DNA of 9,671 bases, taken from the NCBI GenBank assembly GCA_026713405.1, contig JAPOON010000225.1, positions 1 to 9,671 of the forward strand, read 5' to 3'. The position numbers and the translations under genes were made by a program. The notes under the pieces are model-generated. The model did no database searches. It was not told where the DNA came from and saw nothing but the letters and a program-made list of their open reading frames with translations. The DNA is from Gammaproteobacteria bacterium (lineage in GTDB: Bacteria; Pseudomonadota; Gammaproteobacteria; Pseudomonadales; Azotimanducaceae_A). Positions 1 to 7,923 of this stretch are shown piece by piece. Positions within the stretch are counted from its first letter, which is position 1. Every line of letters begins with the position of its first letter.

Positions 1-3000
1 AGCCGTCGGTAAACTCGTCTTTCTGCACCTCGCCCTCCAGGATGACGAGGCGGTCTTTCTCCAGCTTGTTCCGGTCCCGTTCATAGACCTCGGGGAAGAA
101 CGAAGCCTCCATGCGGCCCGAGCCGTCATCGATTACGGCGAAGCCCATGGTGTCGCCCCGGCGGCCCCGGCGCGTGCGGAGACTTTGCACCATGGCGCCC
201 ACGACGCGCTTCTCCCTACCCGCCCGTAGCGCGCCAATCCGCGTACAGAAATGGCTCAACTCCCCCTGGTAGGAATCGATCGGATGCCCCGTCAGATCCA
301 CCCCGAGGGTTTCCTTCTCGCCTTCCAGACGCTCTTCCGCCGACCAGGGACGAACGCCGGCTGTCGACGGAGCCGGCGTCGCCGGGGTATCGATGCCGCC
401 GAACATGTCCACCATGCCGGACGCCGCATTGCGTGCCGCCTGGTCCGCCCCCTGCAGGGCCTGGTCCAGGTCGCCCCACAACCGGGCCCGCACCGCTCCC
501 GCGGATTCGCCGGCATGCGCGAAGTCGTCGAGAGCGCCGCAACGGATCAGCGCTTCCACGACGCGCCGGTTCGCCTTCTTGACATCCACCCGCACACAGA
601 ACTCGGCAAGGTCACGGAATGGGCCAGAGGACCGCGCCGACTCTATGGCTTCCACGGGGCCTTCCCCGACGCCGCGCACCGCGCCAAGCCCGTAAACCAC
701 CCCCCCATCGGCCACGGTGAACCGGAAACTGCTCAGGTGCACGTTCGGGGGCTCCAGCGGCAATCCCATGCTCTGCAACTCATTGACGAGGGTGACCACC
801 TTGTCGTTGTGCTGCATGTCCGCCGACAGGGTCGCTGCCATGAACTGGGCCGGGTAGTTCGCCTTCAGCCAGGCAGTCTGGTAGGAAACCAGGGCATAGC
901 CGGCCGAGTGCGACTTGTTGAACGCATAACCGGCGAACTTCTCCATCTGGTTGAACAGGTCGTTCGCAAGCGTTGCATCCACGCCGTTGCGGGCGGCGCC
1001 TTCCTCGAACTCGCGGCGGACCTTTTCCATTTCCTCCGGCTTCTTCTTCCCCATGGCCCGGCGCAACAGGTCCGCCTGGCCCAGGGTGAACCCAGCGAGC
1101 ACCTGCGCGGTTTCCATCACCTGTTCCTGGTAGAGCATCACCCCGTAAGTGCCCTTGAGCACGGGCTCGAGATCCGGATGCGGGTAGGTCACCCTTTCCT
1201 TTCCGTGTTTGCGGCCGATGTACTCCTCCACCGCGCCGGATTGCAGCGGCCCGGGACGGAACAGGGCAATGGAGGCAATGATGTCGTCGATGTTGTCCGG
1301 CTTGAGACCCCGGATCAGTTCCTTCATGCCGCGGGATTCGAGCTGGAAGACGCCGGTGGTCTCCGCTTTCTTCAGCAGGCTGTAGGTGGCCGGATCGTCC
1401 AGCGGAACGTTCTCGATCTGCAGCGGCTCTTCGTCGCCGTGCTGCGCATTGACGGCCTTGACCGTCCAGTCGATGATCGTCAGCGTCTTGAGGCCCAGGA
1501 AGTCGAACTTCACGAGCCCCGCACGCTCCACATCGTCCTTGTCGAACTGGGAGACGAGGCCGCTGCCCATTTCATCCACGCTTACCGGCACGTAGCCCTG
1601 CAGCCTGCCCGGCGCGATGACCACACCGCCGGCGTGTCGGCCCTCGTTGCGAACGATGCCCTCCAGCCTGAAGGCCATGTCCATGATCTCCCCGGCTTCC
1701 TCGTCCTCCTCGACGAACGTCTTGAGGTCGGCGCTCTCCTGCATGGCCTTCTCGAGCGTCATCCCCACCTGGAACGGAATCAGCTTGGCAAGCCTGTCCC
1801 CCAACCCGTACGGTTTTCCCTGGGCACGCGCCACGTCCCGCACCACGGCCTTGGCCGCCATCGTGCCGAAGGTGACGATCTGGCTGACGGCGTCGCGGCC
1901 GTAGCGTTCCGTGACATGCTCGATGACCCGGTCGCGCCCATCCATGCAGAAGTCCACGTCGAAGTCCGGCAGCGATACCCGCTCCGGATTCAGGAACCGC
2001 TCGAAAAGCAGGTCGTAGCGGATGGGGTCGAGATCCGTGATCCTGAGCGCGTAGGCCACCAGCGACCCGGCGCCGGAACCGCGGCCCGGACCTACGGGGA
2101 TATCCCGCCTTCGTGCCCAGGCGATGAATTCCATGACCACCAGAAAGTACCCCGGGAATCCCATATTCCGGATGACGTCCAGTTCGTACTCCAGGCGCTG
2201 CTCGTAGGCGTTCGTATCCACCTCGCCGGATTCGGGCGAGGCGATTTCGGCCAGGCGCTCCGCCAACCCATTCCTGGCCTCCGTTGCCAGGTAGTCTTCC
2301 AGGCTTTCTCCCTCCGGTACCGGGTAACTCGGCAGGTAGGTCTCGTCGGTGTCCGGCCAGACCGTGCAGCGGCGGGCGATTTCCAGGGAGTTGTCGAGGG
2401 CTTCCGGAAGGTCGGCAAACAGCACCGCCATCTCCTTGACGGACCTGAAGTACTGGGAGGAACTGTATTGACGCTCCCGCCGTGGGTCGCCAAGGGTCCT
2501 GCCCTGCTGGATGCAGACCCGGGTTTCATGGGCTTCGAAGTCATCCTCGTCCAGGAAGCAGACATCGTTTGTGGCAACGACCGGCAGTTCCAGCTCCGCC
2601 GCAAGCTGCAACACGTCCCGCAGATATCTTTCCTCGTCCGGCCGGCCGGTGCGCTGCAGTTCGACATAAAAGCGCTGCGGAAAGCGGCCGGCCCACCACT
2701 CGGCTGCCCGGCGCGCGCCGGCGGCATCCCCACGCAGCAGGGCGCGACCGATTTCGCCGTTGCGGCCTCCGGACAGCGCGATCAGCCCCTCGGCGTTCCC
2801 GGCAAGCTGCTCGCGACTGACGGTGCCCCACCTTTTACGGTCTCCGTGCGCAAGCGATGCAAGGCCGAGCAGGTTGCCGTAGCCGGCGGGGCCGCACGCG
2901 AGCAGCGTCAGACCGGCCTCCCCGCTACCCGGTGAATCCGCGGGCGCATGGCAGGTTGCACCCTGGGGGCCCCCGTTTTCCGGGCAGCAGAGGTCGAGCC

Positions 3001-3199
3001 CCGCAATGGGTTTGACACCAAGGTCCGTACAGGCCCGTTGGAATTTCATGAGCCCGTAGAGATTGCTGCTATCCGTCAGGGCCACGGCGGGCATCGACAA
3101 CTCCGCCGCGCGCCGGGCCAGGTCCTTCAGGCGGATCAATCCGTCGGCAATGGAGTACTCGCTGTGCACGCGAAGATGGACGAAACCGGCGGCGCTCAC
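1..3199 (-). CDS. dnaE: DNA polymerase III alpha subunit (5' part, C-terminus off the left edge)
   Basis: This is the catalytic subunit of the replicative DNA polymerase III. The frame is open from the GTG at 3199 to base 1, giving 1066 codons against about 1160 residues in E. coli, so the end of the OB fold and the C-terminal domain lie outside. The N-terminal PHP domain starts with [11 protein letters not shown]. The polymerase core carries LPDFDVDF with catalytic Asp412 and Asp414, and VKFDFLGL with Asp566; these match E. coli D401, D403 and D555 with a constant offset of 11. [48 protein letters not shown] and [15 protein letters not shown] are further hallmarks. The OB fold begins near residue 995. 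The start is fixed by an AGGAGG six bases upstream and by a GTGA overlap with the rnhB stop. The internal clamp-binding site reads MVDMF (residues 929-933) where E. coli has QADMF. No frameshift is seen. Confidence 0.98.
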   Translation of the reverse strand, partial: MSAAGFVHLRVHSEYSIADGLIRLKDLARRAAELSMPAVALTDSSNLYGLMKFQRACTDLGVKPIAGLDLCCPENGGPQGATCHAPADSPGSGEAGLTLLACGPAGYGNLLGLASLAHGDRKRWGTVSREQLAGNAEGLIALSGGRNGEIGRALLRGDAAGARRAAEWWAGRFPQRFYVELQRTGRPDEERYLRDVLQLAAELELPVVATNDVCFLDEDDFEAHETRVCIQQGRTLGDPRRERQYSSSQYFRSVKEMAVLFADLPEALDNSLEIARRCTVWPDTDETYLPSYPVPEGESLEDYLATEARNGLAERLAEIASPESGEVDTNAYEQRLEYELDVIRNMGFPGYFLVVMEFIAWARRRDIPVGPGRGSGAGSLVAYALRITDLDPIRYDLLFERFLNPERVSLPDFDVDFCMDGRDRVIEHVTERYGRDAVSQIVTFGTMAAKAVVRDVARAQGKPYGLGDRLAKLIPFQVGMTLEKAMQESADLKTFVEEDEEAGEIMDMAFRLEGIVRNEGRHAGGVVIAPGRLQGYVPVSVDEMGSGLVSQFDKDDVERAGLVKFDFLGLKTLTIIDWTVKAVNAQHGDEEPLQIENVPLDDPATYSLLKKAETTGVFQLESRGMKELIRGLKPDNIDDIIASIALFRPGPLQSGAVEEYIGRKHGKERVTYPHPDLEPVLKGTYGVMLYQEQVMETAQVLAGFTLGQADLLRRAMGKKKPEEMEKVRREFEEGAARNGVDATLANDLFNQMEKFAGYAFNKSHSAGYALVSYQTAWLKANYPAQFMAATLSADMQHNDKVVTLVNELQSMGLPLEPPNVHLSSFRFTVADGGVVYGLGAVRGVGEGPVEAIESARSSGPFRDLAEFCVRVDVKKANRRVVEALIRCGALDDFAHAGESAGAVRARLWGDLDQALQGADQAARNAASGMVDMFGGIDTPATPAPSTAGVRPWSAEERLEGEKETLGVDLTGHPIDSYQGELSHFCTRIGALRAGREKRVVGAMVQSLRTRRGRRGDTMGFAVIDDGSGRMEASFFPEVYERDRNKLEKDRLVILEGEVQKDEFTDG

Positions 3200-3771
3200 C
3201 TCAGCCCTCCTGAACGCGCGCGGCGAACCGGCGCGAAACTGTTCCGGTGGGCCGCACAGGGGCCGAGCCGGGCCAGGGCGTCGAGATGCTGCCTGGTGGC
3301 ATAACCCTTGTGGCACTCAAAGCCGTAACCCGGAAAGACTACGGCCAACTCGGCCATCTCCGCATCCCGCGCCGTCTTGGCAATGATCGAGCCGGCGCTG
3401 ATCTGCGGCACGAGGTCGTCGCCACCCACAACGGTGACCGTGGTTACAGACATGGCTGGTGACCGGTTGCCATCCACATAGACAATGCGCGGCCGCACCC
3501 CCAACGCCGCGACCGCGCGCTGCATGGCCAGCAGGCTGGCCCTGAGCACGTTCAGCCGGTCCACCTCTTCAACTTCCGCCCGGCCGAGTGCGCAGGCAAG
3601 CGCGCGCTCCCGGATTTCCAGGGAAAGCTCGTTGCGCCGCCTTGCGCTCAAACGCTTGGAGTCCCTGAGCCCTGCAATGGGATTCTGCCGGTCCAGGATA
3701 ACCGCGCCCGCCACTACCGGGCCGGCCAGCGGACCGCGGCCCACCTCGTCGACGCCCGCCGCCAGGTCCAC
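3196..3771 (-). CDS. rnhB: Ribonuclease HII
   Basis: RNase HII cleaves the RNA strand of RNA-DNA hybrids and removes misincorporated ribonucleotides from DNA. The protein begins near [14 protein letters not shown] and keeps all four acidic metal ligands of the DEDD site: Asp8 and Glu9 in GVDEVGRG, Asp100 in VDGNR and Asp136 in [25 protein letters not shown] near the C-terminus is also typical. From this start it has 191 residues; the E. coli enzyme has about 198. The stop overlaps the dnaE start as GTGA. The start is uncertain. GTG 3771 is the only ATG/GTG/TTG close to the family's N-terminus, but a GGGAG abuts it with no spacer. The frame stays open upstream through a family-like N-terminus to a CTG at 3804 and an ATA at 3825, and one of these may be the true start. 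Identity is firm; the first 10-20 residues are not. Confidence 0.95.
   Translation of the reverse strand: MDLAAGVDEVGRGPLAGPVVAGAVILDRQNPIAGLRDSKRLSARRRNELSLEIRERALACALGRAEVEEVDRLNVLRASLLAMQRAVAALGVRPRIVYVDGNRSPAMSVTTVTVVGGDDLVPQISAGSIIAKTARDAEMAELAVVFPGYGFECHKGYATRQHLDALARLGPCAAHRNSFAPVRRARSGGLR
3206..3211 (-). promoter_or_regulatory. Shine-Dalgarno sequence of dnaE
   Basis: AGGAGG lies six bases upstream of the GTG at 3199, inside the last codons of rnhB. It is the strongest ribosome-binding site in the cluster. It supports the GTG start and suggests dnaE can recruit ribosomes independently of coupling to rnhB. Confidence 0.8.
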
Positions 3772-3821
3772 CTCCCAGATGGGCGTTTCATTGGCATCGA
3801 ACAGGGTCTTACCGGCTGTGG

Positions 3822-4994
3822 TTATGTTCCGCGCTCCATCGCATTCGCGTCCGGCAGCAGGCTGGCCACCGCGTCGGCCGCACGTTCGCTGGCGTTCCTT
3901 CGCAAACGCTCGTGCAATGCCGAAAACGCCTGCAAATGATCTGGATGACGAGCGAATTTGTCCAGTTCCGATTGCAGTTTTTCCGCAAGCGCAGCGGGGG
4001 TTGCCGCGTGCTGCAGCAGTTCCGGCACCAGGGCCCGTCCGGCGAGCAGGTTCGGCAGCGCCACGAAGTCCGTATGGACAAGCCGGCGCGCCAGCCGCCA
4101 CGCCAGCGGCCCGAGGCGATAGGTAACCACCATCGGCCGGCGCAACAACATCGCCTCCAGCGTCGCGGTGCCCGACTTGACGATGGCCGCATCGCACGCG
4201 GTCAGTGGCAGGCGGCCGTCGCCGCGGTGCACCGAACAGGGAAGCTGCGGCCATTTGCGCAACTCGTTTTCCACCATCGCCGCAACCGACGGCGTCGGAC
4301 AGGGAATCACGAAGGCGACCCCTGCAATTGAATCCAGGAGAATCGCGGCGGCCTTCAGGAAGAGTTCGAGCATCAGCCTGATCTCGCCATCGCGGCTGCC
4401 CGGCAGCAGCGCGACAACCGGCTTGTCCCCTGCCAGCCCCAGCCTGTCTCGCGCGGCCCGGCGATTGCCCTCCCCACCGGCATCGAGGCCGATGGCATCG
4501 GCCAGCGGATGGCCGACAAAGGTGACCTCGGTCTCCGTCCCGGCGTAGCCGGGTTCATCGAAGGGAAACAGGGCCAGAAGCCGGTCTGCCGAGCGCCCGA
4601 TGCGTTTCGCCCGTCCGCGGCGCCAGGCGTAGACCGACGGGCTGACGTAGTGCACGGTCGGCACACCGCGGGCTTTCAGCATGCGTTCCAGCCGCAGGTT
4701 GAAAACGTTGAAATCCACACCCACAAAGACATCGGGCGGGTCGGAAAGAAAACGCCGGCGCAGGGTCGCCAGGAGACCCAGAATGCCCGGCAGCTTCACC
4801 AGCGGGTCCCGGAAGCCGTTGACCGCCAGCGTTTCCATGCTGCCCAGGGGGTCGAGACCCTGACCGAGCATGGCATCGCCACCGATGCCGATGAAGCGCA
4901 ATCCGTCGAACCGGCGGTGCAGGGCCTGCATCAGGCCCGCGCCAAGCCGATCGCCCGATGCTTCGCCCGCCACCAAGGCGATGGTGACCGTCAC
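3822..4994 (-). CDS. lpxB: Lipid-A-disaccharide synthase
   Basis: LpxB is the peripheral inner-membrane glycosyltransferase (GT-B fold, family GT19) that joins UDP-2,3-diacylglucosamine to lipid X, releasing UDP and giving the tetra-acylated disaccharide 1-phosphate of lipid A. The 390-residue product (E. coli 382) opens with [21 protein letters not shown]. It has [19 protein letters not shown] around residue 115-133, [10 protein letters not shown] with Arg201 (the essential E. coli Arg201), [21 protein letters not shown] near 273-292 and [16 protein letters not shown] near 313-328. The Asp98 equivalent is Asp94, but it sits in GVDFNVFN instead of GIDAPDFN. GTG 4994 is the only in-frame start downstream of lpxA. 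It lacks a well-placed Shine-Dalgarno sequence and instead overlaps, as GTGA, the stop of a 14-codon ORF. The lpxA stop is 70 bases upstream. Confidence 0.97.
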   Translation of the reverse strand: MTVTIALVAGEASGDRLGAGLMQALHRRFDGLRFIGIGGDAMLGQGLDPLGSMETLAVNGFRDPLVKLPGILGLLATLRRRFLSDPPDVFVGVDFNVFNLRLERMLKARGVPTVHYVSPSVYAWRRGRAKRIGRSADRLLALFPFDEPGYAGTETEVTFVGHPLADAIGLDAGGEGNRRAARDRLGLAGDKPVVALLPGSRDGEIRLMLELFLKAAAILLDSIAGVAFVIPCPTPSVAAMVENELRKWPQLPCSVHRGDGRLPLTACDAAIVKSGTATLEAMLLRRPMVVTYRLGPLAWRLARRLVHTDFVALPNLLAGRALVPELLQHAATPAALAEKLQSELDKFARHPDHLQAFSALHERLRRNASERAADAVASLLPDANAMERGT

Positions 4995-5035
4995 GACCTG
5001 CGGCCCGCCTTCCGGGTTCGTCGCCGAGCGGTCAT
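4991..5035 (-). CDS. Possible 14-residue arginine-rich leader ORF upstream of lpxB
   Basis: Between lpxA and lpxB an ATG, with GGAGG three bases upstream, opens a 14-codon frame, [14 protein letters not shown]. Its TGA overlaps the lpxB GTG as GTGA. Seven of 14 residues are basic, and five of the six Arg codons are CGG, CGA or AGG. The overlap has the same form as the other junctions in this operon, and it gives lpxB a route for ribosome delivery that its own start lacks. I infer translational coupling; no family is recognised. Alternatives are a chance ORF, or a base error in the assembly that split an extended LpxB N-terminus, since the peptide lies in a different frame from lpxB. Confidence 0.4.
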   Translation of the reverse strand: MTARRRTRKAGRRS

Positions 5036-5038
5036 CTT

Positions 5039-5043
5039 CCTCC
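5039..5043 (-). promoter_or_regulatory. Shine-Dalgarno-like GGAGG upstream of lpxB
   Basis: GGAGG within GGGAGGAAG stands three bases before the ATG at 5035, a short spacing, and about 44 bases before the lpxB GTG, too far to serve lpxB directly. It is the only strong purine-rich site between lpxA and lpxB. Confidence 0.5.
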
Positions 5044-5064
5044 CGCCGGGCTGCACCCGTGCAG

Positions 5065-5862
5065 CTATTCCGGCCGGCCCGGACGCGGCCGGACGATACC
5101 CACCTCGGAAGCCCGGATCGACGTGACGAACCGTCCGACCTCCACCGAGTCCGGATAGTCCGCACACAGCCTTGCGCAAGCTTCGTCGACCGTGAGTCCC
5201 AGGCGGAACACCACTCTGAATGCTTCCTTGAGTGCGTTTATCGCCTCGGCACCGGAACCGCGCCTGCGCAGGCCTTCGGCGTTGATACCCACGGCGCAGG
5301 CCGGATTTCCCGCGGCGGTGACATAGTCCGGCACATCCTTGAGGACGAGGCTCATCGCCGCCACATGGGTATGGGCGCCCACGTAGCGGAACTGGGGCAC
5401 GCCGGCATAACCGCCGAAGTTGGCATGATCGCCCACCGTGCAGTGGCCGGCGATGGAGGCATTGTTCGCCATGATCACATGGTCGCCGACCAGGCAGTCG
5501 TGGCCGATGTGTACATAGGCCATGAACAGCCCGTGGCTGCCCACCACCGTCTTGCCCCGGCCCTGGACCATGCCCCGGTGCACGGTAACGCCCTCGCGAA
5601 ACACGTTCTCGTCGCCGATTTCGAGGATGGTCGGCTCGCCCCGGTATGCCAGGGCGGGCGTGTCCTCGCCGATGGTCGCGAACTGGAAGACCTGGTTGCC
5701 GGCGCCCATCCGGGTGGGGCCCCTGATGATTGCGTGGGTGCCGATGCGGCAGCCGGCACCGATTTCCACGCCCGGGCCGATGACGCTCCACGGGCCCACT
5801 TCGACGTCCTTGCCGAGCCGCGCGTCCGGGTCGACGATCGCCCGCGCGTCGATCGAACTCAC
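5065..5862 (-). CDS. lpxA: UDP-N-acetylglucosamine O-acyltransferase
   Basis: LpxA starts lipid A synthesis in the cytoplasm by moving a (R)-3-hydroxyacyl chain from ACP to the 3-OH of UDP-GlcNAc. The 265-residue protein (E. coli 262) is a left-handed beta-helix of hexapeptide repeats (IGPGVEIGAGCRIG and many more), followed by an alpha-helical C-terminus from about residue 195. The catalytic base is His121 in YVHIGHDC (E. coli His125); His118 and His140 match E. coli His122 and His144. E. coli His160, in HQF, is replaced by Pro156 in VPQF. Ala169 lies where E. coli has the acyl-length residue Gly173, so the preferred chain cannot be read off directly. The GTG start overlaps the fabZ stop as GTGA and has no evident Shine-Dalgarno sequence, which implies coupling to fabZ. 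The stop is TAG. Confidence 0.97.
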   Translation of the reverse strand: MSSIDARAIVDPDARLGKDVEVGPWSVIGPGVEIGAGCRIGTHAIIRGPTRMGAGNQVFQFATIGEDTPALAYRGEPTILEIGDENVFREGVTVHRGMVQGRGKTVVGSHGLFMAYVHIGHDCLVGDHVIMANNASIAGHCTVGDHANFGGYAGVPQFRYVGAHTHVAAMSLVLKDVPDYVTAAGNPACAVGINAEGLRRRGSGAEAINALKEAFRVVFRLGLTVDEACARLCADYPDSVEVGRFVTSIRASEVGIVRPRPGRPE

Positions 5863-6314
5863 AACGTGCGCGCCGCGCAGAGAATCTGCGTCTCGCAGGC
5901 AAGCTCGCCCCCGACATGGGCCTTGCAGGCAAATTTCATCACGGTACGGCGTTCCACGAGCAACTCGCTTTCCATGTCCAGCCGGTCGCCGGGCACCACC
6001 GGCCGCTTGAACCGGGTGTTGTCCATGCCCGCCAGATAGAAGATGGAGCCCACCGGCCGGGTTTCCCGGGTCTCCATCGCCAGCCCCCCCGATACCTGGG
6101 CCATGGCCTCGACGATGAGCACGCCGGGCATTATCGGATGATCGGGAAAGTGGCCCGCGAAGAACGGCTCGTTGATGGTGACGTTCTTGTAACCCTTGAC
6201 ACGTTCGCCCCGCACCAGCTCGGTGACCCGGTCGACCAGCAGAAACGGATAGCGGTGGGGCAGGTACTCGGTCAGGCTCTTGATGTCGAGGGGCTCTTCA
6301 GGACCTTTGTTCAT
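5859..6314 (-). CDS. fabZ: 3-hydroxyacyl-ACP dehydratase
   Basis: FabZ dehydrates (R)-3-hydroxyacyl-ACP to trans-2-enoyl-ACP in type II fatty acid elongation. Its substrate is also the acyl donor for LpxA and LpxD, which explains the conserved linkage. The 151-residue hotdog-fold protein has the E. coli length. IKSLTEYLPHRYPFLLVDRV is the N-terminal signature. His55 in FFAGHFPDHPIMPGV and Glu69 in LIVEAMAQ form the catalytic pair (E. coli His54 and Glu68). The ATG start overlaps the lpxD stop as ATGA. A GGAG is present but 11 bases upstream, so translation is probably coupled to lpxD. The frame is open further upstream inside lpxD, but homology begins at this ATG. Confidence 0.98.
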   Translation of the reverse strand: MNKGPEEPLDIKSLTEYLPHRYPFLLVDRVTELVRGERVKGYKNVTINEPFFAGHFPDHPIMPGVLIVEAMAQVSGGLAMETRETRPVGSIFYLAGMDNTRFKRPVVPGDRLDMESELLVERRTVMKFACKAHVGGELACETQILCAARTL

Positions 6315-7384
6315 CGAATCTTTCGCTCCAGCCGGGTAACGCGTTTGAAGAGTTCGTCGAGACGCTGAAACCGCAGGGCATTGCGTTTCCAGGGGCGCAT
6401 GCTGTCGTGGATTGTACCGCCCGCGTAGGTGCCGGGCCTGGTGATGGAACCCGCCACGTGGGTGACCCCGCTCACCGTGACGTGGTCGCAGATTTCGATG
6501 GGACGGTCGCCGCCGACGCCCACCATGCCCGCCAATATGCAGTGGCGGCCGATAGTCGTGCTGCCCACCAGCCCGACGCAACCGCAGATGAGGCTGTGTG
6601 CACCGACCCGGCAGTTGTGGCCGATCTGCACCTGGTTGTCGATCTTGACGCCGTCCTCGATCACCGTATCGTCGATGGTGCCCCGGTCGATGGTCGTGCC
6701 GGAGCCGATCGAGACATCACGGCCGACCGTGACACCGCCGAGCTGGGCGATGGCTTCGAGCCGGCCGCTCGAGTCCGGCGTATACCCGAAGCCGTCGGAA
6801 CCCACCACCGAATTGGCATGGACCACGGTTCGCGCGCCGAGCTTGACGTCTGCGTACAGCGTCGCGTTCGCCATCAGCCGCACGTCCTCATCGAGCAGGC
6901 AGCGCGGACCCACCACGGCATTGGCGTAAATGCGAACTCTCGCGCCAATCTCGGTATCGGGCCCCACCACCACATTCGGGCCGATACGCGCGGCCGGGTG
7001 CACAGCGGCGCCGGGGTGGACGTCGGCACTCGGGTGAATTCCCCGATTCAGGGGCGGCGGCTCATCCCACAGCTGGGAGACCCTGGCGAAAGCGTGGTAC
7101 GGATTGGCGACTACGAGGGCATTGGTCGGGCAACCGGCAAGATCGGCCGGCTTGAGAATCACCGCGGACGCGCCGGTGGTCGCGAGCTTGTCCCGGTAAG
7201 CGGCATGGGACAGGTGGCTGATCTGGCCGGCCCCGGCACTGAGCAGGCTGCCTGGCCCGTCGATCTCGACAGCCGGGTCGCCAACGACCTCCCCGCCTAC
7301 GTGTTCGGCCAGTTCACCGAGGCGGAACGCCCTGGGCCCACTGTTGTGGGAGTCTACTCCCTGGCGCTCCCCGCATCGGGTCAC
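6311..7384 (-). CDS. lpxD: UDP-3-O-(3-hydroxyacyl)glucosamine N-acyltransferase
   Basis: LpxD performs the third step of lipid A synthesis, N-acylating UDP-3-O-acyl-glucosamine from a 3-hydroxyacyl-ACP. The 357-residue protein has the usual N-terminal uridine-binding domain (FRLGELAEHVGGEVVGDP, later LVVANPYHAFARV), a left-handed beta-helix from about residue 116 with hexapeptide repeats, and a C-terminal helix (FQRLDELFKRVTRLERKIR). VVGSDGFGY is at 193-201 and the catalytic His256 is in VQIGHNC (E. coli His239). E. coli has a second conserved His276 in NGHMEICD; here the stretch is GGDRPIEICD, two residues longer and without His. The position of E. coli chain-length residue Met290 appears to be His309. 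The GTG start overlaps the skp stop as GTGA and has no clear Shine-Dalgarno sequence. It gives an N-terminus about 16 residues longer than E. coli, but no conventional start lies between. Confidence 0.97.
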   Translation of the reverse strand: MTRCGERQGVDSHNSGPRAFRLGELAEHVGGEVVGDPAVEIDGPGSLLSAGAGQISHLSHAAYRDKLATTGASAVILKPADLAGCPTNALVVANPYHAFARVSQLWDEPPPLNRGIHPSADVHPGAAVHPAARIGPNVVVGPDTEIGARVRIYANAVVGPRCLLDEDVRLMANATLYADVKLGARTVVHANSVVGSDGFGYTPDSSGRLEAIAQLGGVTVGRDVSIGSGTTIDRGTIDDTVIEDGVKIDNQVQIGHNCRVGAHSLICGCVGLVGSTTIGRHCILAGMVGVGGDRPIEICDHVTVSGVTHVAGSITRPGTYAGGTIHDSMRPWKRNALRFQRLDELFKRVTRLERKIR

Positions 7385-7923
7385 GAATCAGAGTTTTCGG
7401 TATTGTCGCGCTTCTCGTTGAGTTTCTCGGTGACCCGGCGCGTTATGTCGTGCTTGGGATTGACGTACCGCAGGTTGGCCCGCTCCATGATGAGGTCGTA
7501 TCCCTCCAGCGCAATCAGGTCTTCCAGGACGGCATTGAGCTTGGGCGCCATCACCTGCAACAGTTCCTGCTGCTTGTCGTTGAGTTGCTTCTGGAGCTTA
7601 TTGCGCAGGTACTGATAATCGATCGTCTTGCCTTCGATGTCCTTCTGAATGCGGCGCTGCTCGCTCGGGCTCATGATCTCGCCGTCTTTCTCGAGCTGCT
7701 GCTGCAATGCAAGCAGTTCCTCGCCGAGCGCATTGAACTCGGTTTCTTCTTCCTTCAGCTCGTTCTGCGCCTTCTCCATCAGTGACTGGGCTTCCTCGGT
7801 GGCAACGATTGCCCGCTGGGTGTCCAGAACGGCGATTTCCAACTCCGCCGCCGCCAGCGGCGCGGCGAGAAAGAAACCGCACAATGCCAATACGGTGATT
7901 TTGACCGCCAGCCTGTTGTTCAC
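7381..7923 (-). CDS. skp: Periplasmic OmpH/Skp-family chaperone
   Basis: Skp is a periplasmic trimeric chaperone that holds unfolded outer-membrane proteins on their way to the BAM complex. From GTG 7923 the product has 180 residues. It begins with a Sec signal peptide: a short basic start, a hydrophobic core (about residues 9-22) and a likely AAA cleavage site near residue 26. The mature chain opens with the family beta strand LEIAVLDTQRAI. Residues about 45-128 are rich in Glu, Gln, Lys and Leu and read as the coiled-coil arms. YDLIMERANLRYVNPKHDIT near 142-161 is the returning strand of the body domain. GTG was chosen because AGGAG lies seven bases upstream and the signal peptide is textbook-like. 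An ATG five codons earlier (7938), with AGGA four bases before it, is nearly as good. The gene follows bamA, its functional partner. Confidence 0.93.
   Translation of the reverse strand: MNNRLAVKITVLALCGFFLAAPLAAAELEIAVLDTQRAIVATEEAQSLMEKAQNELKEEETEFNALGEELLALQQQLEKDGEIMSPSEQRRIQKDIEGKTIDYQYLRNKLQKQLNDKQQELLQVMAPKLNAVLEDLIALEGYDLIMERANLRYVNPKHDITRRVTEKLNEKRDNTENSDS

Noticed and set aside
251..2935. An 894-codon open frame on the plus strand
   Set aside because: It lies exactly antisense and in register with dnaE. It is open only because the GC-rich dnaE avoids TTA, CTA and TCA codons over this stretch. The protein resembles nothing, and DnaE is intact on the other strand.
4995..5165. Longer lpxB open frame reaching back into lpxA
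   Set aside because: The added residues do not resemble LpxB. The family N-terminus begins at [11 protein letters not shown], just after GTG 4994, and no start codon lies in frame between the lpxA stop and 4994.
6407..7615. A 402-codon open frame on the plus strand across lpxD and skp
   Set aside because: It is antisense to two clear genes, crosses their junction, and is rich in His, Arg and Asp as expected from the complement of hexapeptide-repeat codons.
7877..7888. Cys15 in the Skp signal peptide as a lipobox
   Set aside because: The residues before Cys are L-A-L, and the Leu at -1 does not fit the lipobox. The AAA site near residue 26 fits ordinary signal peptidase I cleavage.
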